Shown: one piece after another, positions 34,506 to 43,948 of the stretch
Position numbering within the stretch: position 1 is the stretch's first letter
How the letters are laid out: every line of letters starts with the position of its first letter
Assembly: GCF_947499695.1 (NCBI RefSeq)
Contig: NZ_CANMPQ010000001.1
Location: forward strand, 1,674,001 to 1,738,000
Direction: 5' to 3'
DNA: 64,000 nucleotides
From: an uncultured Allomuricauda sp.
GTDB taxonomy: Bacteria; Bacteroidota; Bacteroidia; Flavobacteriales; Flavobacteriaceae
Program-made: the position numbers and the translations under genes
The notes under the pieces: model-generated
The model's input: only the letters and a program-made list of their open reading frames with translations
Told to the model about the DNA's origin: nothing
Databases searched by the model: none

Positions 34506-36536
34506 ATGAGCAACCCGCTATTAACCTCATTTGACCAGGCTCCTTTTGAGCAAATAAAAAACGAGCACTTTAAGCCAGCTTTTATTTCAGCAATTGAAAG
34601 TGCGAGAAAAGAGATTAATGCTATTACAAACAATTCAGATGCGCCCACATTTGAAAACACGCTGGAGTCTCTGGATTTTTCGGGAGCACAACTGAATCGT
34701 GTTTCAAGTGTTTTTTTTAATCTGAATTCAGCAGAGACGAATGCCGAAATTCAGAAAATTGCGCAAGAAGTATCGCCCTTGTTGTCGGAATTCAGTAATG
34801 ACATTACATTGAATGAAAAGCTTTTCCAGCGCATAAAATCTGTCTATCAGCAAAAGGATAGTTATGAACTGTCACCTGAACAACGGACCCTTTTGGAAAA
34901 AAAATATAAAAGTTTTAGTCGCAACGGAGCGAATTTGGCCGAAGCCGAAAAAAAGCGATTACGTGAAATTGACGCTGAACTCTCCAAGCTAAAATTGAAA
35001 TTTGGCGAAAACATACTAGCCGAGACCAACAAATATGAGTTGTTATTAACCAATGAATCAGATTTGGATGGATTGCCCGAAGGAGCAAAGGAAGCAGCCG
35101 TCCAATTAGCAAAATCAAAAGGTAAAAAAGGCTGGCTGGTCACGTTGGACTACCCTAGCTATATTCCATTTATGAAATATGCCAAAAACAGGGAATTGCG
35201 AAAGCGATTAGCGCTTGCTTTCGGTAGTAAAGGATTTCACGGCGACGAGTTGGACAATCAAAAAAATGTGCTTCAAATTGTCTCTTTGCGTCATGAACGA
35301 GCCAATCTTTTAGGGTACAATACCCATGCTGACTTTGTTCTGGAAGAGCGTATGGCGGAAACTCCAAAAAAAGTATTGGGATTTTTGAATGAATTGCTTG
35401 AAAAAGCAAAGCCAGCTGCTCAACGAGAATTTGCAGAGCTTGAAACCTATGCAAAAGACTTGGACAATATTGATCAATTGGAAAAATGGGATAGTGCTTA
35501 TTATTCTGAAAAATTGAAACAAAAACTGTTTGATTTGGATGACGAAAAGCTCAAACCCTATTTTAAACTTGAAAATGTTATAGATGGGGTTTTCAAAGTA
35601 GCTGAAAAGCTATTCGGACTTACTTTCAAAGAAGTTTTTGACGTTGAAAAATACCACGAGGAGGTTAAAACTTTTGAGGTATATGATTCGTCCGATAATT
35701 TTATTTCCCTCTTTTATGCCGATTTTCATCCTAGGCCCGGTAAACGAGGTGGGGCTTGGATGACATCTTACAAATCGCAGTATCAGTTGGATGGTAAAAA
35801 CAGTAGGCCGCACATCTCCAATGTGTGCAATTTTACCAAACCCACAGAAACCAAACCTTCATTACTCACCTTTAATGAAGTAACCACATTATTTCACGAG
35901 TTCGGGCATGCTTTACATGGTATGCTAGCCAACACCACCTATCCTAGTTTGTCGGGCACTTCGGTTTATTGGGATTTTGTAGAATTACCTAGTCAGATCA
36001 TGGAAAATTGGTGCTACGAAAAAGAAGCACTCGAACTGTTTGCTTTCCATTATGAAACAGGTGAATTGATTCCTATGGAATTGGTCAAAAAAATAAAAGA
36101 TTCTGCCACCTTCCAAGAGGGCTTGGCAACCTTGCGTCAATTAAGTTTCGGTTTCTTGGATATGGCATGGCATGGAACGAATCCTTCGGACATAACTAAC
36201 GTCAAAAAATATGAGACCAAGGCATTCGAGGGAACCAATCTATTTCCAGAAACAAAAGAAACCTGCATGAGTACGGCTTTCGCTCATATTTTCCAAGGCG
36301 GTTATTCCTCTGGGTATTACAGCTACAAATGGGCCGAAGTTTTGGATGCTGATGCATTCGCTTTCTTCAAAGAAAATGGCATTTTTAATAAAGATGTAGC
36401 TGACAAATTCAAAGACCATGTACTCTCCAAGGGAGGAACAGAAAATCCGATGGTTCTATATAAACGTTTCAGGGGAGCTGAACCTAAAATTGAACCTTTG
36501 TTGGAAAGAGCTGGGTTGATTAAGAAAGCAGATTAG
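34506..36536 (+). CDS. M3-family metallopeptidase (oligopeptidase A/Dcp type)
   Basis: 676 residues with no signal peptide. The zinc site HEFGH starts at about residue 464 (TLFHEFGHALHG), with the third ligand in the following ELPSQIMENW helix. The FYADFHPRPGKRGGAWM segment and FQGGYSSGYYSYKWAEVLDAD are conserved in the Dcp/PrlC branch. The enzyme cleaves short peptides in the cytoplasm. The branch (oligopeptidase A or dipeptidyl carboxypeptidase) is not decided here. It sits alone between purE and the ECF sigma gene. Confidence 0.94.
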   Translation: MSNPLLTSFDQAPFEQIKNEHFKPAFISAIESARKEINAITNNSDAPTFENTLESLDFSGAQLNRVSSVFFNLNSAETNAEIQKIAQEVSPLLSEFSNDITLNEKLFQRIKSVYQQKDSYELSPEQRTLLEKKYKSFSRNGANLAEAEKKRLREIDAELSKLKLKFGENILAETNKYELLLTNESDLDGLPEGAKEAAVQLAKSKGKKGWLVTLDYPSYIPFMKYAKNRELRKRLALAFGSKGFHGDELDNQKNVLQIVSLRHERANLLGYNTHADFVLEERMAETPKKVLGFLNELLEKAKPAAQREFAELETYAKDLDNIDQLEKWDSAYYSEKLKQKLFDLDDEKLKPYFKLENVIDGVFKVAEKLFGLTFKEVFDVEKYHEEVKTFEVYDSSDNFISLFYADFHPRPGKRGGAWMTSYKSQYQLDGKNSRPHISNVCNFTKPTETKPSLLTFNEVTTLFHEFGHALHGMLANTTYPSLSGTSVYWDFVELPSQIMENWCYEKEALELFAFHYETGELIPMELVKKIKDSATFQEGLATLRQLSFGFLDMAWHGTNPSDITNVKKYETKAFEGTNLFPETKETCMSTAFAHIFQGGYSSGYYSYKWAEVLDADAFAFFKENGIFNKDVADKFKDHVLSKGGTENPMVLYKRFRGAEPKIEPLLERAGLIKKAD

Positions 36537-36659
36537 ACTGTTTTTAACTCGTTTTCATAGTGTTAATCTTTATTTAAAGTCTAAGATCATGAACTTTTCG
36601 TGATACTTTTTAAAGTCGTTTGTAATGGACAAAACATCGAATCATTAACTAAAATCCAT

Positions 36660-36667
36660 TACTTTTG
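36660..36667 (+). promoter_or_regulatory. -7 element before the ECF sigma gene
   Basis: TACTTTTG matches TAnnTTTG and ends 18 nt before the ATG at 36686. It overlaps the TTG at 36665, so transcription should begin after that codon. This supports the ATG at 36686 as the start. No -33 box with good spacing was found. Confidence 0.5.
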
Positions 36668-36685
36668 GTACTTCTTGAAAAAAAA

Positions 36686-37240
36686 ATGGTGACGCACGAA
36701 CTTCAACCTGAAAACTGGATAGATCAATATGCAGATTATCTCTTTAATTATGCGGTAGCTCGTGTAAGTGATGCAGAAATTGCAAAAGATTTAGTACAAG
36801 AAACTTTTTATGCCGGCTTAAATTCGGCAAAAAATTATAAAGGTGATGCCGCCGAACGCACATGGTTAATCGCTATTCTAAAGCGAAAGGTTATCGATCA
36901 TTATCGAAAGATAAATTCAAAAAAAGGTAAGGCGGAAGTTAGGGTCAATTACAATGCTAGCTCCGACTCAGAAGGAGATTGGCTCGAAGAACAAGTTGCT
37001 GACCCGTTCGGCAAAGGTGGTGATGACACCATTGAAAACGAAGAACTCGGTCTGGCAATTCAAGAATGCATTTCAAAACTTCCAAAAAAACAATCCTTGG
37101 TTTTTAAGATGAAGACTATTCAAGGAATGAGTACGGAAGATATTTGTAATGAACTCGGAATTAATCCGTCCAACCTATGGGTAATGATCCATAGAGCCCG
37201 AACTGCTCTTATGGGTTGCCTGAATCAAAATTGGTATTAG
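36686..37240 (+). CDS. ECF-type RNA polymerase sigma factor
   Basis: 184 residues from the ATG at 36686. Region 2 (about 10-75) shows DLVQETFYAGL and the DNA-melting part ERTWLIAILKRKVIDHYRK. A charged, Glu/Asp-rich linker follows (about 90-118). Region 4 (about 120-180) holds PKKQSLVFKMKTIQGMSTEDI and a helix-turn-helix LGINPSNLWVMIHRAR. The family directs RNA polymerase to a small set of stress or envelope genes. The next gene, 2 nt away, is a small zinc-finger-like protein that may hold it inactive. Confidence 0.92.
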   Translation: MVTHELQPENWIDQYADYLFNYAVARVSDAEIAKDLVQETFYAGLNSAKNYKGDAAERTWLIAILKRKVIDHYRKINSKKGKAEVRVNYNASSDSEGDWLEEQVADPFGKGGDDTIENEELGLAIQECISKLPKKQSLVFKMKTIQGMSTEDICNELGINPSNLWVMIHRARTALMGCLNQNWY

Positions 37241-37242
37241 TT

Positions 37243-37473
37243 ATGAAGATTTCATGCGAGGAGGCCTCGAACATATGCAATAAATCGCAATACAAAGAAG
37301 CTGGTTTTTGGGAGATTTTAAAACTACGTGCACATATTCTCATGTGCAAGACCTGTGCAAAATTCACCAAGGAAAACACCGCTTTTACCTCGCTCTGCGA
37401 ACGTGCAGGACTTAATGTTCTTTCCGAAAACGAAAAAGACGCCATGAAAAAGGATTTGGAAAAACATCTTTAG
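37243..37473 (+). CDS. mini zinc-binding anti-sigma-like protein
   Basis: 76 residues from the ATG at 37243; an earlier in-frame codon would overlap the sigma gene. The motif HILMCKTC (H-x3-C-x2-C) and an upstream Cys (SCEEASNIC) match the zinc-binding anti-sigma (ZAS) pattern. There is no membrane helix, unlike most anti-sigma factors. It directly follows the ECF sigma gene by 2 nt and ends 4 nt inside the end of the convergent UbiA-like gene. An anti-sigma role is inferred from the pattern and place. Confidence 0.8.
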   Translation: MKISCEEASNICNKSQYKEAGFWEILKLRAHILMCKTCAKFTKENTAFTSLCERAGLNVLSENEKDAMKKDLEKHL

Positions 37474-38294
37474 CCAAAGCCGATAAGCAGCCATAATATT
37501 CCGCACCATATAATTGGAATACCTTCTACCCAAAAAGAGACTAAATAGTTTTTTTGCATATTTTTCCCGTAAAAGAACACTACAAGTAAAATAAGGCTCA
37601 CTACGAATCTTGACCAAATTTCTGTTTGGTATAATTCATCCTTTAGAAATGTAAAAAGGAACCATAAAATAGTCAAAAAGATACCTAGTCTTTTGGTCCT
37701 TTCGATTCCAATTACCTGGGGCAAAGTTTTCAATGCCTTTCTATCCCATTTAAGGTCCCTAATCTCGAAGGGCAGAAGCAGCACAATCACCAACACAAAA
37801 CGTTGGCAAAACAACACCCAGATATCCCATGTCAGGGCCGCCTGTTGGTCCAAAATTGGCAGAAATACGGTAAATCCCACCCAAACTAGGGCCACTATGT
37901 AGATTTTGAACCCACCAAGGCTTCGCAAGTTCTTTGCGTTTGGTAAAAATGGTATGGCATAAAGTGCAGAAATCAAGGATAATATTAATAGAACCATCCA
38001 AATTTCCTGGTCAAGTTGAAATAGAAAATATAAAGCTGGTACAAAGCAAACAAAGCTAAAAACTTGGATACTTCGGTGATAGGTGTTGGAAACTATCAGA
38101 TACTTTTCTGCTTCTACCCCATATTTTACAAAATTATAGCATACAATAGTTCCAAAAAACGTAAACCCAAGTAGTGAACTATTTGGTGATATCCCTAGCA
38201 GAACTATTGTGGACAATATCAACGAAACCACTGCAAAAGCCACATGCACACTAGCATTAAGGTAAAAATCAAATAACGTTTTTAATAGTTTCAT
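37470..38294 (-). CDS. UbiA-like integral membrane protein
   Basis: 274 residues from the only ATG, at 38294. Eight or so hydrophobic helices are evident. The segment EIRDLKWDRKALKTLP followed by QVIG matches the second Asp-rich motif of UbiA prenyltransferases (DxxxDrxxxkTlP). The first motif (NDxxD) is not visible; the matching place reads CYNFVKYG with no Asp. So it may be a degenerate member with another role. It overlaps the mini anti-sigma gene end to end by 4 nt and is divergent from gcvP. Confidence 0.65.
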   Translation of the reverse strand: MKLLKTLFDFYLNASVHVAFAVVSLILSTIVLLGISPNSSLLGFTFFGTIVCYNFVKYGVEAEKYLIVSNTYHRSIQVFSFVCFVPALYFLFQLDQEIWMVLLILSLISALYAIPFLPNAKNLRSLGGFKIYIVALVWVGFTVFLPILDQQAALTWDIWVLFCQRFVLVIVLLLPFEIRDLKWDRKALKTLPQVIGIERTKRLGIFLTILWFLFTFLKDELYQTEIWSRFVVSLILLVVFFYGKNMQKNYLVSFWVEGIPIIWCGILWLLIGFG

Positions 38295-38365
38295 TCTAAG
38301 GAAATCCGGCCTTACACTAAAAGGTTGATTATTGGTTAACAACTTTGGCCCTGCTGTTTTCAAAA

Positions 38366-38399
38366 TTGCCGATTTTCATCGAATTAATCCCTAATTTTG
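38366..38399 (+). promoter_or_regulatory. predicted promoter of gcvP
   Basis: TTG at 38366-38368 and TAATTTTG at 38392-38399, 23 nt apart, resemble the Bacteroidota promoter at the long end of its spacing range. The -7 element ends 21 nt before the gcvP ATG. Confidence 0.55.
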
Positions 38400-38420
38400 T
38401 GCACTTTATTGGATTGAACT

Positions 38421-41273
38421 ATGAATACAGATGTGTTTGCCTTACGGCATATCGGTATTACCGAAAAAGACCTTCAATCGATGTTCGAAATCGTTGGAGT
38501 AAACAACATGGAACAGTTAATCAATGAAACTATTCCTGATGAAATTCGATTAGAAAAACCTTTGGACGTTCCACAAGGTATAAGCGAACATGAGTTTCTT
38601 ACCCATATTCAGCAATTAGCAGATAAAAACAAGGTTTTTAAGTCCTATATCGGGCTGGGTTACCACGAAAGCTTAACTCCTTCGGTTATAAAGCGAAATA
38701 TTCTTGAAAACCCTGGTTGGTATACGGCCTATACACCATATCAAGCAGAAATAGCACAAGGAAGACTGGAAGCTTTATTGAATTTCCAAACCATGGTAAG
38801 TGACCTTACCGGGATGGAATTGGCCAACGCCTCGCTTTTAGACGAAAGCACTGCCGCTGCAGAAGCTATGACCATGTTGTTCGATGTTCGCTCTAGACAG
38901 CAGAAAAAAGAAGGAACTACCAAGTTTTTTGTATCCGAAGAGGTGCTACCGCAGACCCTAAGTCTACTTGAAACCAGATCTACTCCGTTAGGCATAGAAT
39001 TGGTTATAGGAAATCATGAAGAATTTGATTTTTCTTCCGATTTCTATGGCGCCCTTCTGCAATATCCAGGAAAACACGGTCAGGTAAATGATTATGCCAG
39101 GTTTGTGGAAAATGCCAAGGCCAGTGATATCAAGGTTGCCGTTGCCGCCGATATTTTAAGTTTGGTTCTACTCACCCCTCCAGGAGAATGGGGAGTCGAT
39201 GTTGTTGTCGGCACCACCCAACGTTTTGGCATTCCTTTGGGGTACGGTGGTCCGCATGCCGGGTTTTTTGCTACAAAAGAAGATTACAAAAGAAGTATTC
39301 CGGGCAGAATTATAGGCGTCACTAAGGACACCGACGGCAATAGGGCATTACGTATGGCTTTGCAAACCCGGGAACAACATATAAAAAGAGATAAAGCAAC
39401 TTCCAATATCTGTACCGCTCAGGTCTTATTGGCTGTAATGGCTGGAATGTATGCTGTTTATCATGGACCGGAGGGACTTAAGTATATTGCCAATAAAGTG
39501 CATAATTATGCCAAAATGGCCTCTGATTTCCTTTCAGAAGTGGGCTTCGAGCAACTTAATGCGGTTTACTTCGACACCGTCAAATTCAAAGTAGATGATG
39601 TTCAAAAGTTGAAGGAGACGGCAGAAGCTAGTCAAATCAACCTGAATTATATTGATAACGAAACCGTTTCTATCTCTATAAACGAAGCTTTTTCAGAAAC
39701 AGATTTTAAGCAACTGATAGGTTGTTTTATGCAGAGTCAAGGCAAAAAACCCGATGCTTCGTTCACAAAATCTACAGAACAGATTCTTCCTGCTTTATTG
39801 GAACGTAAATCACCTTTCTTAGAACACGAAGTTTTCAATTCGTATCACTCTGAAACAGAATTGATGCGTTACATCAAAAAGTTGGAGCGAAAAGATTTGG
39901 CTTTGAACCATTCCATGATTTCATTGGGAAGTTGCACCATGAAGCTGAACGCAGCATCCGAAATGCTACCATTGAGTTGGGCCAACTGGGGGAATATCCA
40001 TCCGTTTGTACCCCTGAACCAAGCCCAGGGTTATCAACTGGTTTTAAAAGAACTGGAATCTCAACTAACAACAATTACCGGCTTTGCAGCCACCTCCTTA
40101 CAGCCTAATTCTGGTGCACAAGGTGAATATGCAGGCTTAATGACGATTCGAGCCTATCATCAATCTCGTGGTGAAGGGCATAGAAATATTTGCATTATTC
40201 CTGCTTCAGCGCATGGAACCAATCCAGCTTCAGCTGTTATGGCGGGAATGAAGGTCATCGTCACCAAAACCGACGAAAAAGGAAATATCGATGTAGCTGA
40301 CCTTGCGGATAAAGTAGTTCAGCATTCAGGAAATTTAGCTGCTTTGATGGTAACATACCCATCCACACATGGTGTATTTGAATCTTCTATTGTTGAAGTG
40401 ACGAAATTGATCCATGAACATGGCGGACAGGTATATATGGACGGTGCCAACATGAATGCCCAAGTCGGATTGACCAATCCAGCTACGATTGGAGCCGATG
40501 TTTGCCACCTCAACCTTCATAAGACCTTTGCTATTCCGCATGGCGGAGGTGGTCCTGGAGTAGGCCCAATATGCGTTGCAGAACAGTTGAAACCTTTCTT
40601 ACCGTCCAATCCGGTTATTAGTACTGGAGGTGACCAAGCTATTACCGCTATTTCAGGAGCACCGTGGGGAAGCGCACTGGCCTGTCTAATTTCGTATGGA
40701 TACATTAAAATGTTAGGGACGGAAGGTTTGACTGAATCTACAAAAATTGCCATCCTAAATGCCAATTACATCAAAGACCGTCTTAAGGGAAAATACGATG
40801 TGTTATATACTGGGGAAAGAGGTCGCGCCGCACACGAAATGATTGTTGATTGCAGACCTTTTAAGGCTCACGGAATCGAAGTAGTGGATATCGCCAAAAG
40901 ACTAATGGATTATGGTTTTCATGCCCCGACCGTTTCTTTTCCAGTGGCAGGAACTATGATGATTGAACCTACGGAAAGTGAAAGTCTTCCTGAATTGGAC
41001 CGGTTTTGTGATGCAATGATTGCTATACGAGAGGAAATCGATGAGGTAAGCGCAGAAGAACCCAATAACGTTCTAAAAAATGCACCACATACGTTGGAAA
41101 TGCTAACTACCGATAATTGGAACTTCCCATACAGTAGACAAAAGGCTGCTTTCCCATTATCTTTTGTAGGAGAAAACAAGTTTTGGCCATCCATCAGAAG
41201 AACCGATGAAGCCTTTGGGGATCGTAATTTAATCTGTACCTGTGCTCCGATAGAGGCCTACGTAGAGGCATAG
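38421..41273 (+). CDS. gcvP: glycine dehydrogenase (decarboxylating), P-protein of the glycine cleavage system
   Basis: 950 residues, the single-chain form with both halves. The pyridoxal phosphate Lys is at 701 in LHKTFAIPHGGGGPG. The N-half has FLGLGYHESLTP-like sequence (IGLGYHES), ESTAAAEAM, and GGPHAGFFAT. GcvP decarboxylates glycine and passes the aminomethyl group to the lipoyl H-protein. gcvT and gcvH are not nearby. It has its own promoter upstream and a terminator downstream. Confidence 0.97.
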   Translation: MNTDVFALRHIGITEKDLQSMFEIVGVNNMEQLINETIPDEIRLEKPLDVPQGISEHEFLTHIQQLADKNKVFKSYIGLGYHESLTPSVIKRNILENPGWYTAYTPYQAEIAQGRLEALLNFQTMVSDLTGMELANASLLDESTAAAEAMTMLFDVRSRQQKKEGTTKFFVSEEVLPQTLSLLETRSTPLGIELVIGNHEEFDFSSDFYGALLQYPGKHGQVNDYARFVENAKASDIKVAVAADILSLVLLTPPGEWGVDVVVGTTQRFGIPLGYGGPHAGFFATKEDYKRSIPGRIIGVTKDTDGNRALRMALQTREQHIKRDKATSNICTAQVLLAVMAGMYAVYHGPEGLKYIANKVHNYAKMASDFLSEVGFEQLNAVYFDTVKFKVDDVQKLKETAEASQINLNYIDNETVSISINEAFSETDFKQLIGCFMQSQGKKPDASFTKSTEQILPALLERKSPFLEHEVFNSYHSETELMRYIKKLERKDLALNHSMISLGSCTMKLNAASEMLPLSWANWGNIHPFVPLNQAQGYQLVLKELESQLTTITGFAATSLQPNSGAQGEYAGLMTIRAYHQSRGEGHRNICIIPASAHGTNPASAVMAGMKVIVTKTDEKGNIDVADLADKVVQHSGNLAALMVTYPSTHGVFESSIVEVTKLIHEHGGQVYMDGANMNAQVGLTNPATIGADVCHLNLHKTFAIPHGGGGPGVGPICVAEQLKPFLPSNPVISTGGDQAITAISGAPWGSALACLISYGYIKMLGTEGLTESTKIAILNANYIKDRLKGKYDVLYTGERGRAAHEMIVDCRPFKAHGIEVVDIAKRLMDYGFHAPTVSFPVAGTMMIEPTESESLPELDRFCDAMIAIREEIDEVSAEEPNNVLKNAPHTLEMLTTDNWNFPYSRQKAAFPLSFVGENKFWPSIRRTDEAFGDRNLICTCAPIEAYVEA

Positions 41274-41295
41274 GCAAACAATGATATTTATTGAT

Positions 41296-41333
41296 AAAAA
41301 GCTCCGGTTTTGCTTTAAATTCTGGAGCTTTTT
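41296..41333 (+). terminator. terminator after gcvP
   Basis: The stem AAAAAGCTCC (41296-41305) pairs with GGAGCTTTTT (41324-41333), extended by a G-U and a G-C pair, with a loop of about 14 nt and a T-run. It lies 22 nt after the gcvP stop and separates it from the KAS III-like gene set. Confidence 0.7.
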
Positions 41334-41438
41334 TTATTGAACACCCATCAAAACTTTAGTTGAACATCGTAGGGTATTTTCTAGAGAAGAAATTAAATCG
41401 ACCTATGCCAACTATCTTAAATCTGTAAAATCTCAACT

Positions 41439-42497
41439 ATGAATATCGGTATCACGGGCACTGGATGTTATATTCCGTCCATCATCACTAAAAACGAAGA
41501 CTTTTTAGAGCATGAGTTTTTAGGAACTGATGGTGAAAATTTCACTCATGAAAACACAGTTATCATTGAAAAATTCAAAGCCATCACAGGGATTTTGGAG
41601 CGAAGGTACGCTTCATCGGACCAAAACACATCAGATCTTGGGTACTTAGCTGCTAAAAAAGCAATTCAGGATGCCGGAATCGACAAAGAGGAATTGGACT
41701 ATATCATTTTTGCCCACAATTTTGGAGATGTCACATCTGGAAAAGTGCAAGGAGACACCCTGCCAAGTCTCGCTACTCGGGTAAAGCACCTGCTTCAAAT
41801 TAAAAACCCCAAATGCGTTGCTTACGATATGCTTTTTGGATGCCCAGGCTGGATAGAAGGGGTAATTCAGGCGAATGCCTTTATTAAAAGTGGATTGGCC
41901 AAAAAGTGTTTGGTCATTGGGGGAGAAACCCTTTCCAGAGTCATAGACCAATATGACCGAGACAGTATGATTTATTCTGATGGTGCCGGTGCTGCCATAA
42001 TTGAAGGCAATAGTGCTTCCGGCGAAATATTGAGTCATGCATCGGTCACACATGCAAATGGTGAGGCTTACTATTTATTTTTTGACAAGACCTATAAAAA
42101 TGATGGTTGTCAAAATACCAGGTATATAAAAATGCATGGACGTAAAATCTATGAATTTGCCTGTACTCATGTCCCACAAGCCATGAAAGATTGCTTGGAT
42201 GACAGCGGAATCGGCATTGAGGAGGTGAAAAAAATCTTCATTCATCAAGCCAATGAGAAAATGGATGAGGCCATTATCAAAAGATTCTATCGACTATACG
42301 GTAAGCAAGCCCCTGAAGACATCATGCCTATGAGCATTCATAAATTGGGGAATAGTTCCGTTGCGACCATTCCAACATTGTTTGATTTGGTCCGTAAAGG
42401 TGAACTGGAAAATCATCAAGTTAAACAAGGAGATGTTGTTATCTTTGCAAGTGTTGGTGCCGGAATGAACATCAATGCCATTGTATACCGATATTAA
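41439..42497 (+). CDS. 3-oxoacyl-ACP synthase III-like protein (FabH family)
   Basis: 352 residues of thiolase fold. The catalytic set is present: Cys135 in FGCPGW, His in FIHQANEKM, and Asn in KLGNSSVATI. The active site reads GCPGW where classic FabH has ACAG/ACSG, so it probably handles another starter. FabH-like enzymes join an acyl-CoA or acyl-ACP to malonyl-ACP, or make an ester or ketone in special pathways. It begins a run of four same-strand genes and abuts the methyltransferase gene with no gap. It is probably not the main FabH. Confidence 0.88.
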   Translation: MNIGITGTGCYIPSIITKNEDFLEHEFLGTDGENFTHENTVIIEKFKAITGILERRYASSDQNTSDLGYLAAKKAIQDAGIDKEELDYIIFAHNFGDVTSGKVQGDTLPSLATRVKHLLQIKNPKCVAYDMLFGCPGWIEGVIQANAFIKSGLAKKCLVIGGETLSRVIDQYDRDSMIYSDGAGAAIIEGNSASGEILSHASVTHANGEAYYLFFDKTYKNDGCQNTRYIKMHGRKIYEFACTHVPQAMKDCLDDSGIGIEEVKKIFIHQANEKMDEAIIKRFYRLYGKQAPEDIMPMSIHKLGNSSVATIPTLFDLVRKGELENHQVKQGDVVIFASVGAGMNINAIVYRY

Positions 42498-43025
42498 ATG
42501 TACGAGAACAATTTTCCCAATAAAAGATACAAACACACCCTAGCATTTTTACAAAAGCATATCAATACGACCGAATCTATTTTAGATTTAGGAGTGGAAA
42601 ACCCATTTTCGGAAATCATGAAGTCCAATGGGTATAAGATAGAAAATACTGGTGGTGAGGATTTGGATGTTGATTTTCAAAAAATAGCTGAATCCGAAGC
42701 AGATGTGGTTACCGCTTTTGAAATTTTTGAGCATTTAGTAGCCCCATTCAATGTATTACGAGAAATAAAAGCTGACAAGTTGGTAGCTAGTATTCCAATG
42801 CGACTTTGGTTCTCTTCTGCCTATAGAAGTAAAACAGATCCTTGGGACAGGCATTACCATGAATTTGAAGATTGGCAGTTCGATTGGGTGCTTGAAAAAG
42901 CGGGATGGAAAGTTTTGGATTCCGCTAAATGGACCAATCCGGCCAAAAAAATTGGTGTAAGACCGTTGCTTCGGCTATTTACCAACAGATACTACATTAT
43001 ATATGCGGAGAGAAATTCCAAATAG
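42498..43025 (+). CDS. methyltransferase-like protein with a degenerate SAM motif
   Basis: 175 residues beginning the base after the stop of the KAS III-like gene. The fold pattern is that of class I methyltransferases: SILDLGVENPFSE in the place of motif I, VVTAFEIFEHL as motif II/III, and a late WVLEKAGWKVLDS. Motif I is DLGVENPF and lacks the usual GxGxG, so SAM binding is uncertain. The C-terminal part (GVRPLLRLFTNRYYIIYAER) looks like a surface helix and last strand of the fold. It probably acts on the product of the neighbouring genes. Confidence 0.75.
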   Translation: MYENNFPNKRYKHTLAFLQKHINTTESILDLGVENPFSEIMKSNGYKIENTGGEDLDVDFQKIAESEADVVTAFEIFEHLVAPFNVLREIKADKLVASIPMRLWFSSAYRSKTDPWDRHYHEFEDWQFDWVLEKAGWKVLDSAKWTNPAKKIGVRPLLRLFTNRYYIIYAERNSK

Positions 43026-43074
43026 CATGAAATCATAATTGTTATTTGTAATTTACTGCTCGCAATTTTTTTGA

Positions 43075-43917
43075 ATGAATATTAGCATAGTCATCCCTGC
43101 CCATAACGAAGCATCGTTTCTGAAGGATTGTTTGGACTCATTCATTACTCAAACCCATACCCCTAATGAGCTTATTATAGTTGATGATAATTCAACCGAT
43201 AGCACTTACCAAATTGCAAAAGATTATTCCACCAAATATGTGTGGATTCAAGTAATCCAAAGAAAGTCCTCTGATGAACATATTCCTGGAAAAAAGGTGA
43301 TTGATACCTTTAATTTTGGGTTATCCCATTCTTCCGGATATGATGTAATAGGAAAGTTTGATGCCGATATTATCCTTCCAACGAATTATTTTGAAGTAAT
43401 GCTCAACCATTTTCAATCCAATTGGAAATTGGGCATGTGCTCCGGATTACTCCATATCAAGAAGGGAAACGACTGGGTTTATGAGCAAATCGCTGATAAA
43501 AACCACATCCGTGGCCCCATAAAACTGTACCATAAAGCCTGCTTTGAAAAGATAGGAGGACTGCGCGCTGGTGTGGGATGGGATACAGTAGATGTTTTGC
43601 TGACTAAATATCATGACTTTGAAACACTGACCGACACATCTTTGATGGTAAAGCATTTACGCCCAACTGGACACGGTTACAGCAAAAGAAGTTATAGTTC
43701 CAAAGGAGAAGCTCTCTATAAAATGCGCTATGGTATTGTACTTGCTAAGATTGCGGCATTGAAAATGGCATGGCAGGCAAAAAGTCTCAGACTATATCCT
43801 CAAACAGTTTTGGGCTATTTAAGAGCTGTATTCAGCGGGCTTCCAAGATTTGTTACCAAAGATGAAGGTTCTTTCATTCGAAAATACCGCTGGAAGGGAA
43901 TTTTGAAGAAACTTTAG
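43075..43917 (+). CDS. glycosyltransferase family 2
   Basis: 280 residues with a GT-A fold. Start ISIVIPAHNEASFL, then the nucleotide-sugar motif VDDNSTDST, a DxD-type metal motif in KFDADIILP, and a later GVGWDTVD that fits the acceptor region. No membrane helices are clear, though the basic C-terminus may touch the membrane. It is 49 nt behind the methyltransferase gene. The sugar and acceptor are unknown. The neighbours suggest a glycolipid or modified lipid. Confidence 0.9.
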   Translation: MNISIVIPAHNEASFLKDCLDSFITQTHTPNELIIVDDNSTDSTYQIAKDYSTKYVWIQVIQRKSSDEHIPGKKVIDTFNFGLSHSSGYDVIGKFDADIILPTNYFEVMLNHFQSNWKLGMCSGLLHIKKGNDWVYEQIADKNHIRGPIKLYHKACFEKIGGLRAGVGWDTVDVLLTKYHDFETLTDTSLMVKHLRPTGHGYSKRSYSSKGEALYKMRYGIVLAKIAALKMAWQAKSLRLYPQTVLGYLRAVFSGLPRFVTKDEGSFIRKYRWKGILKKL

Positions 43918-43948
43918 TTAAAGCCCGTAATTTCACATTCATCAAAAC

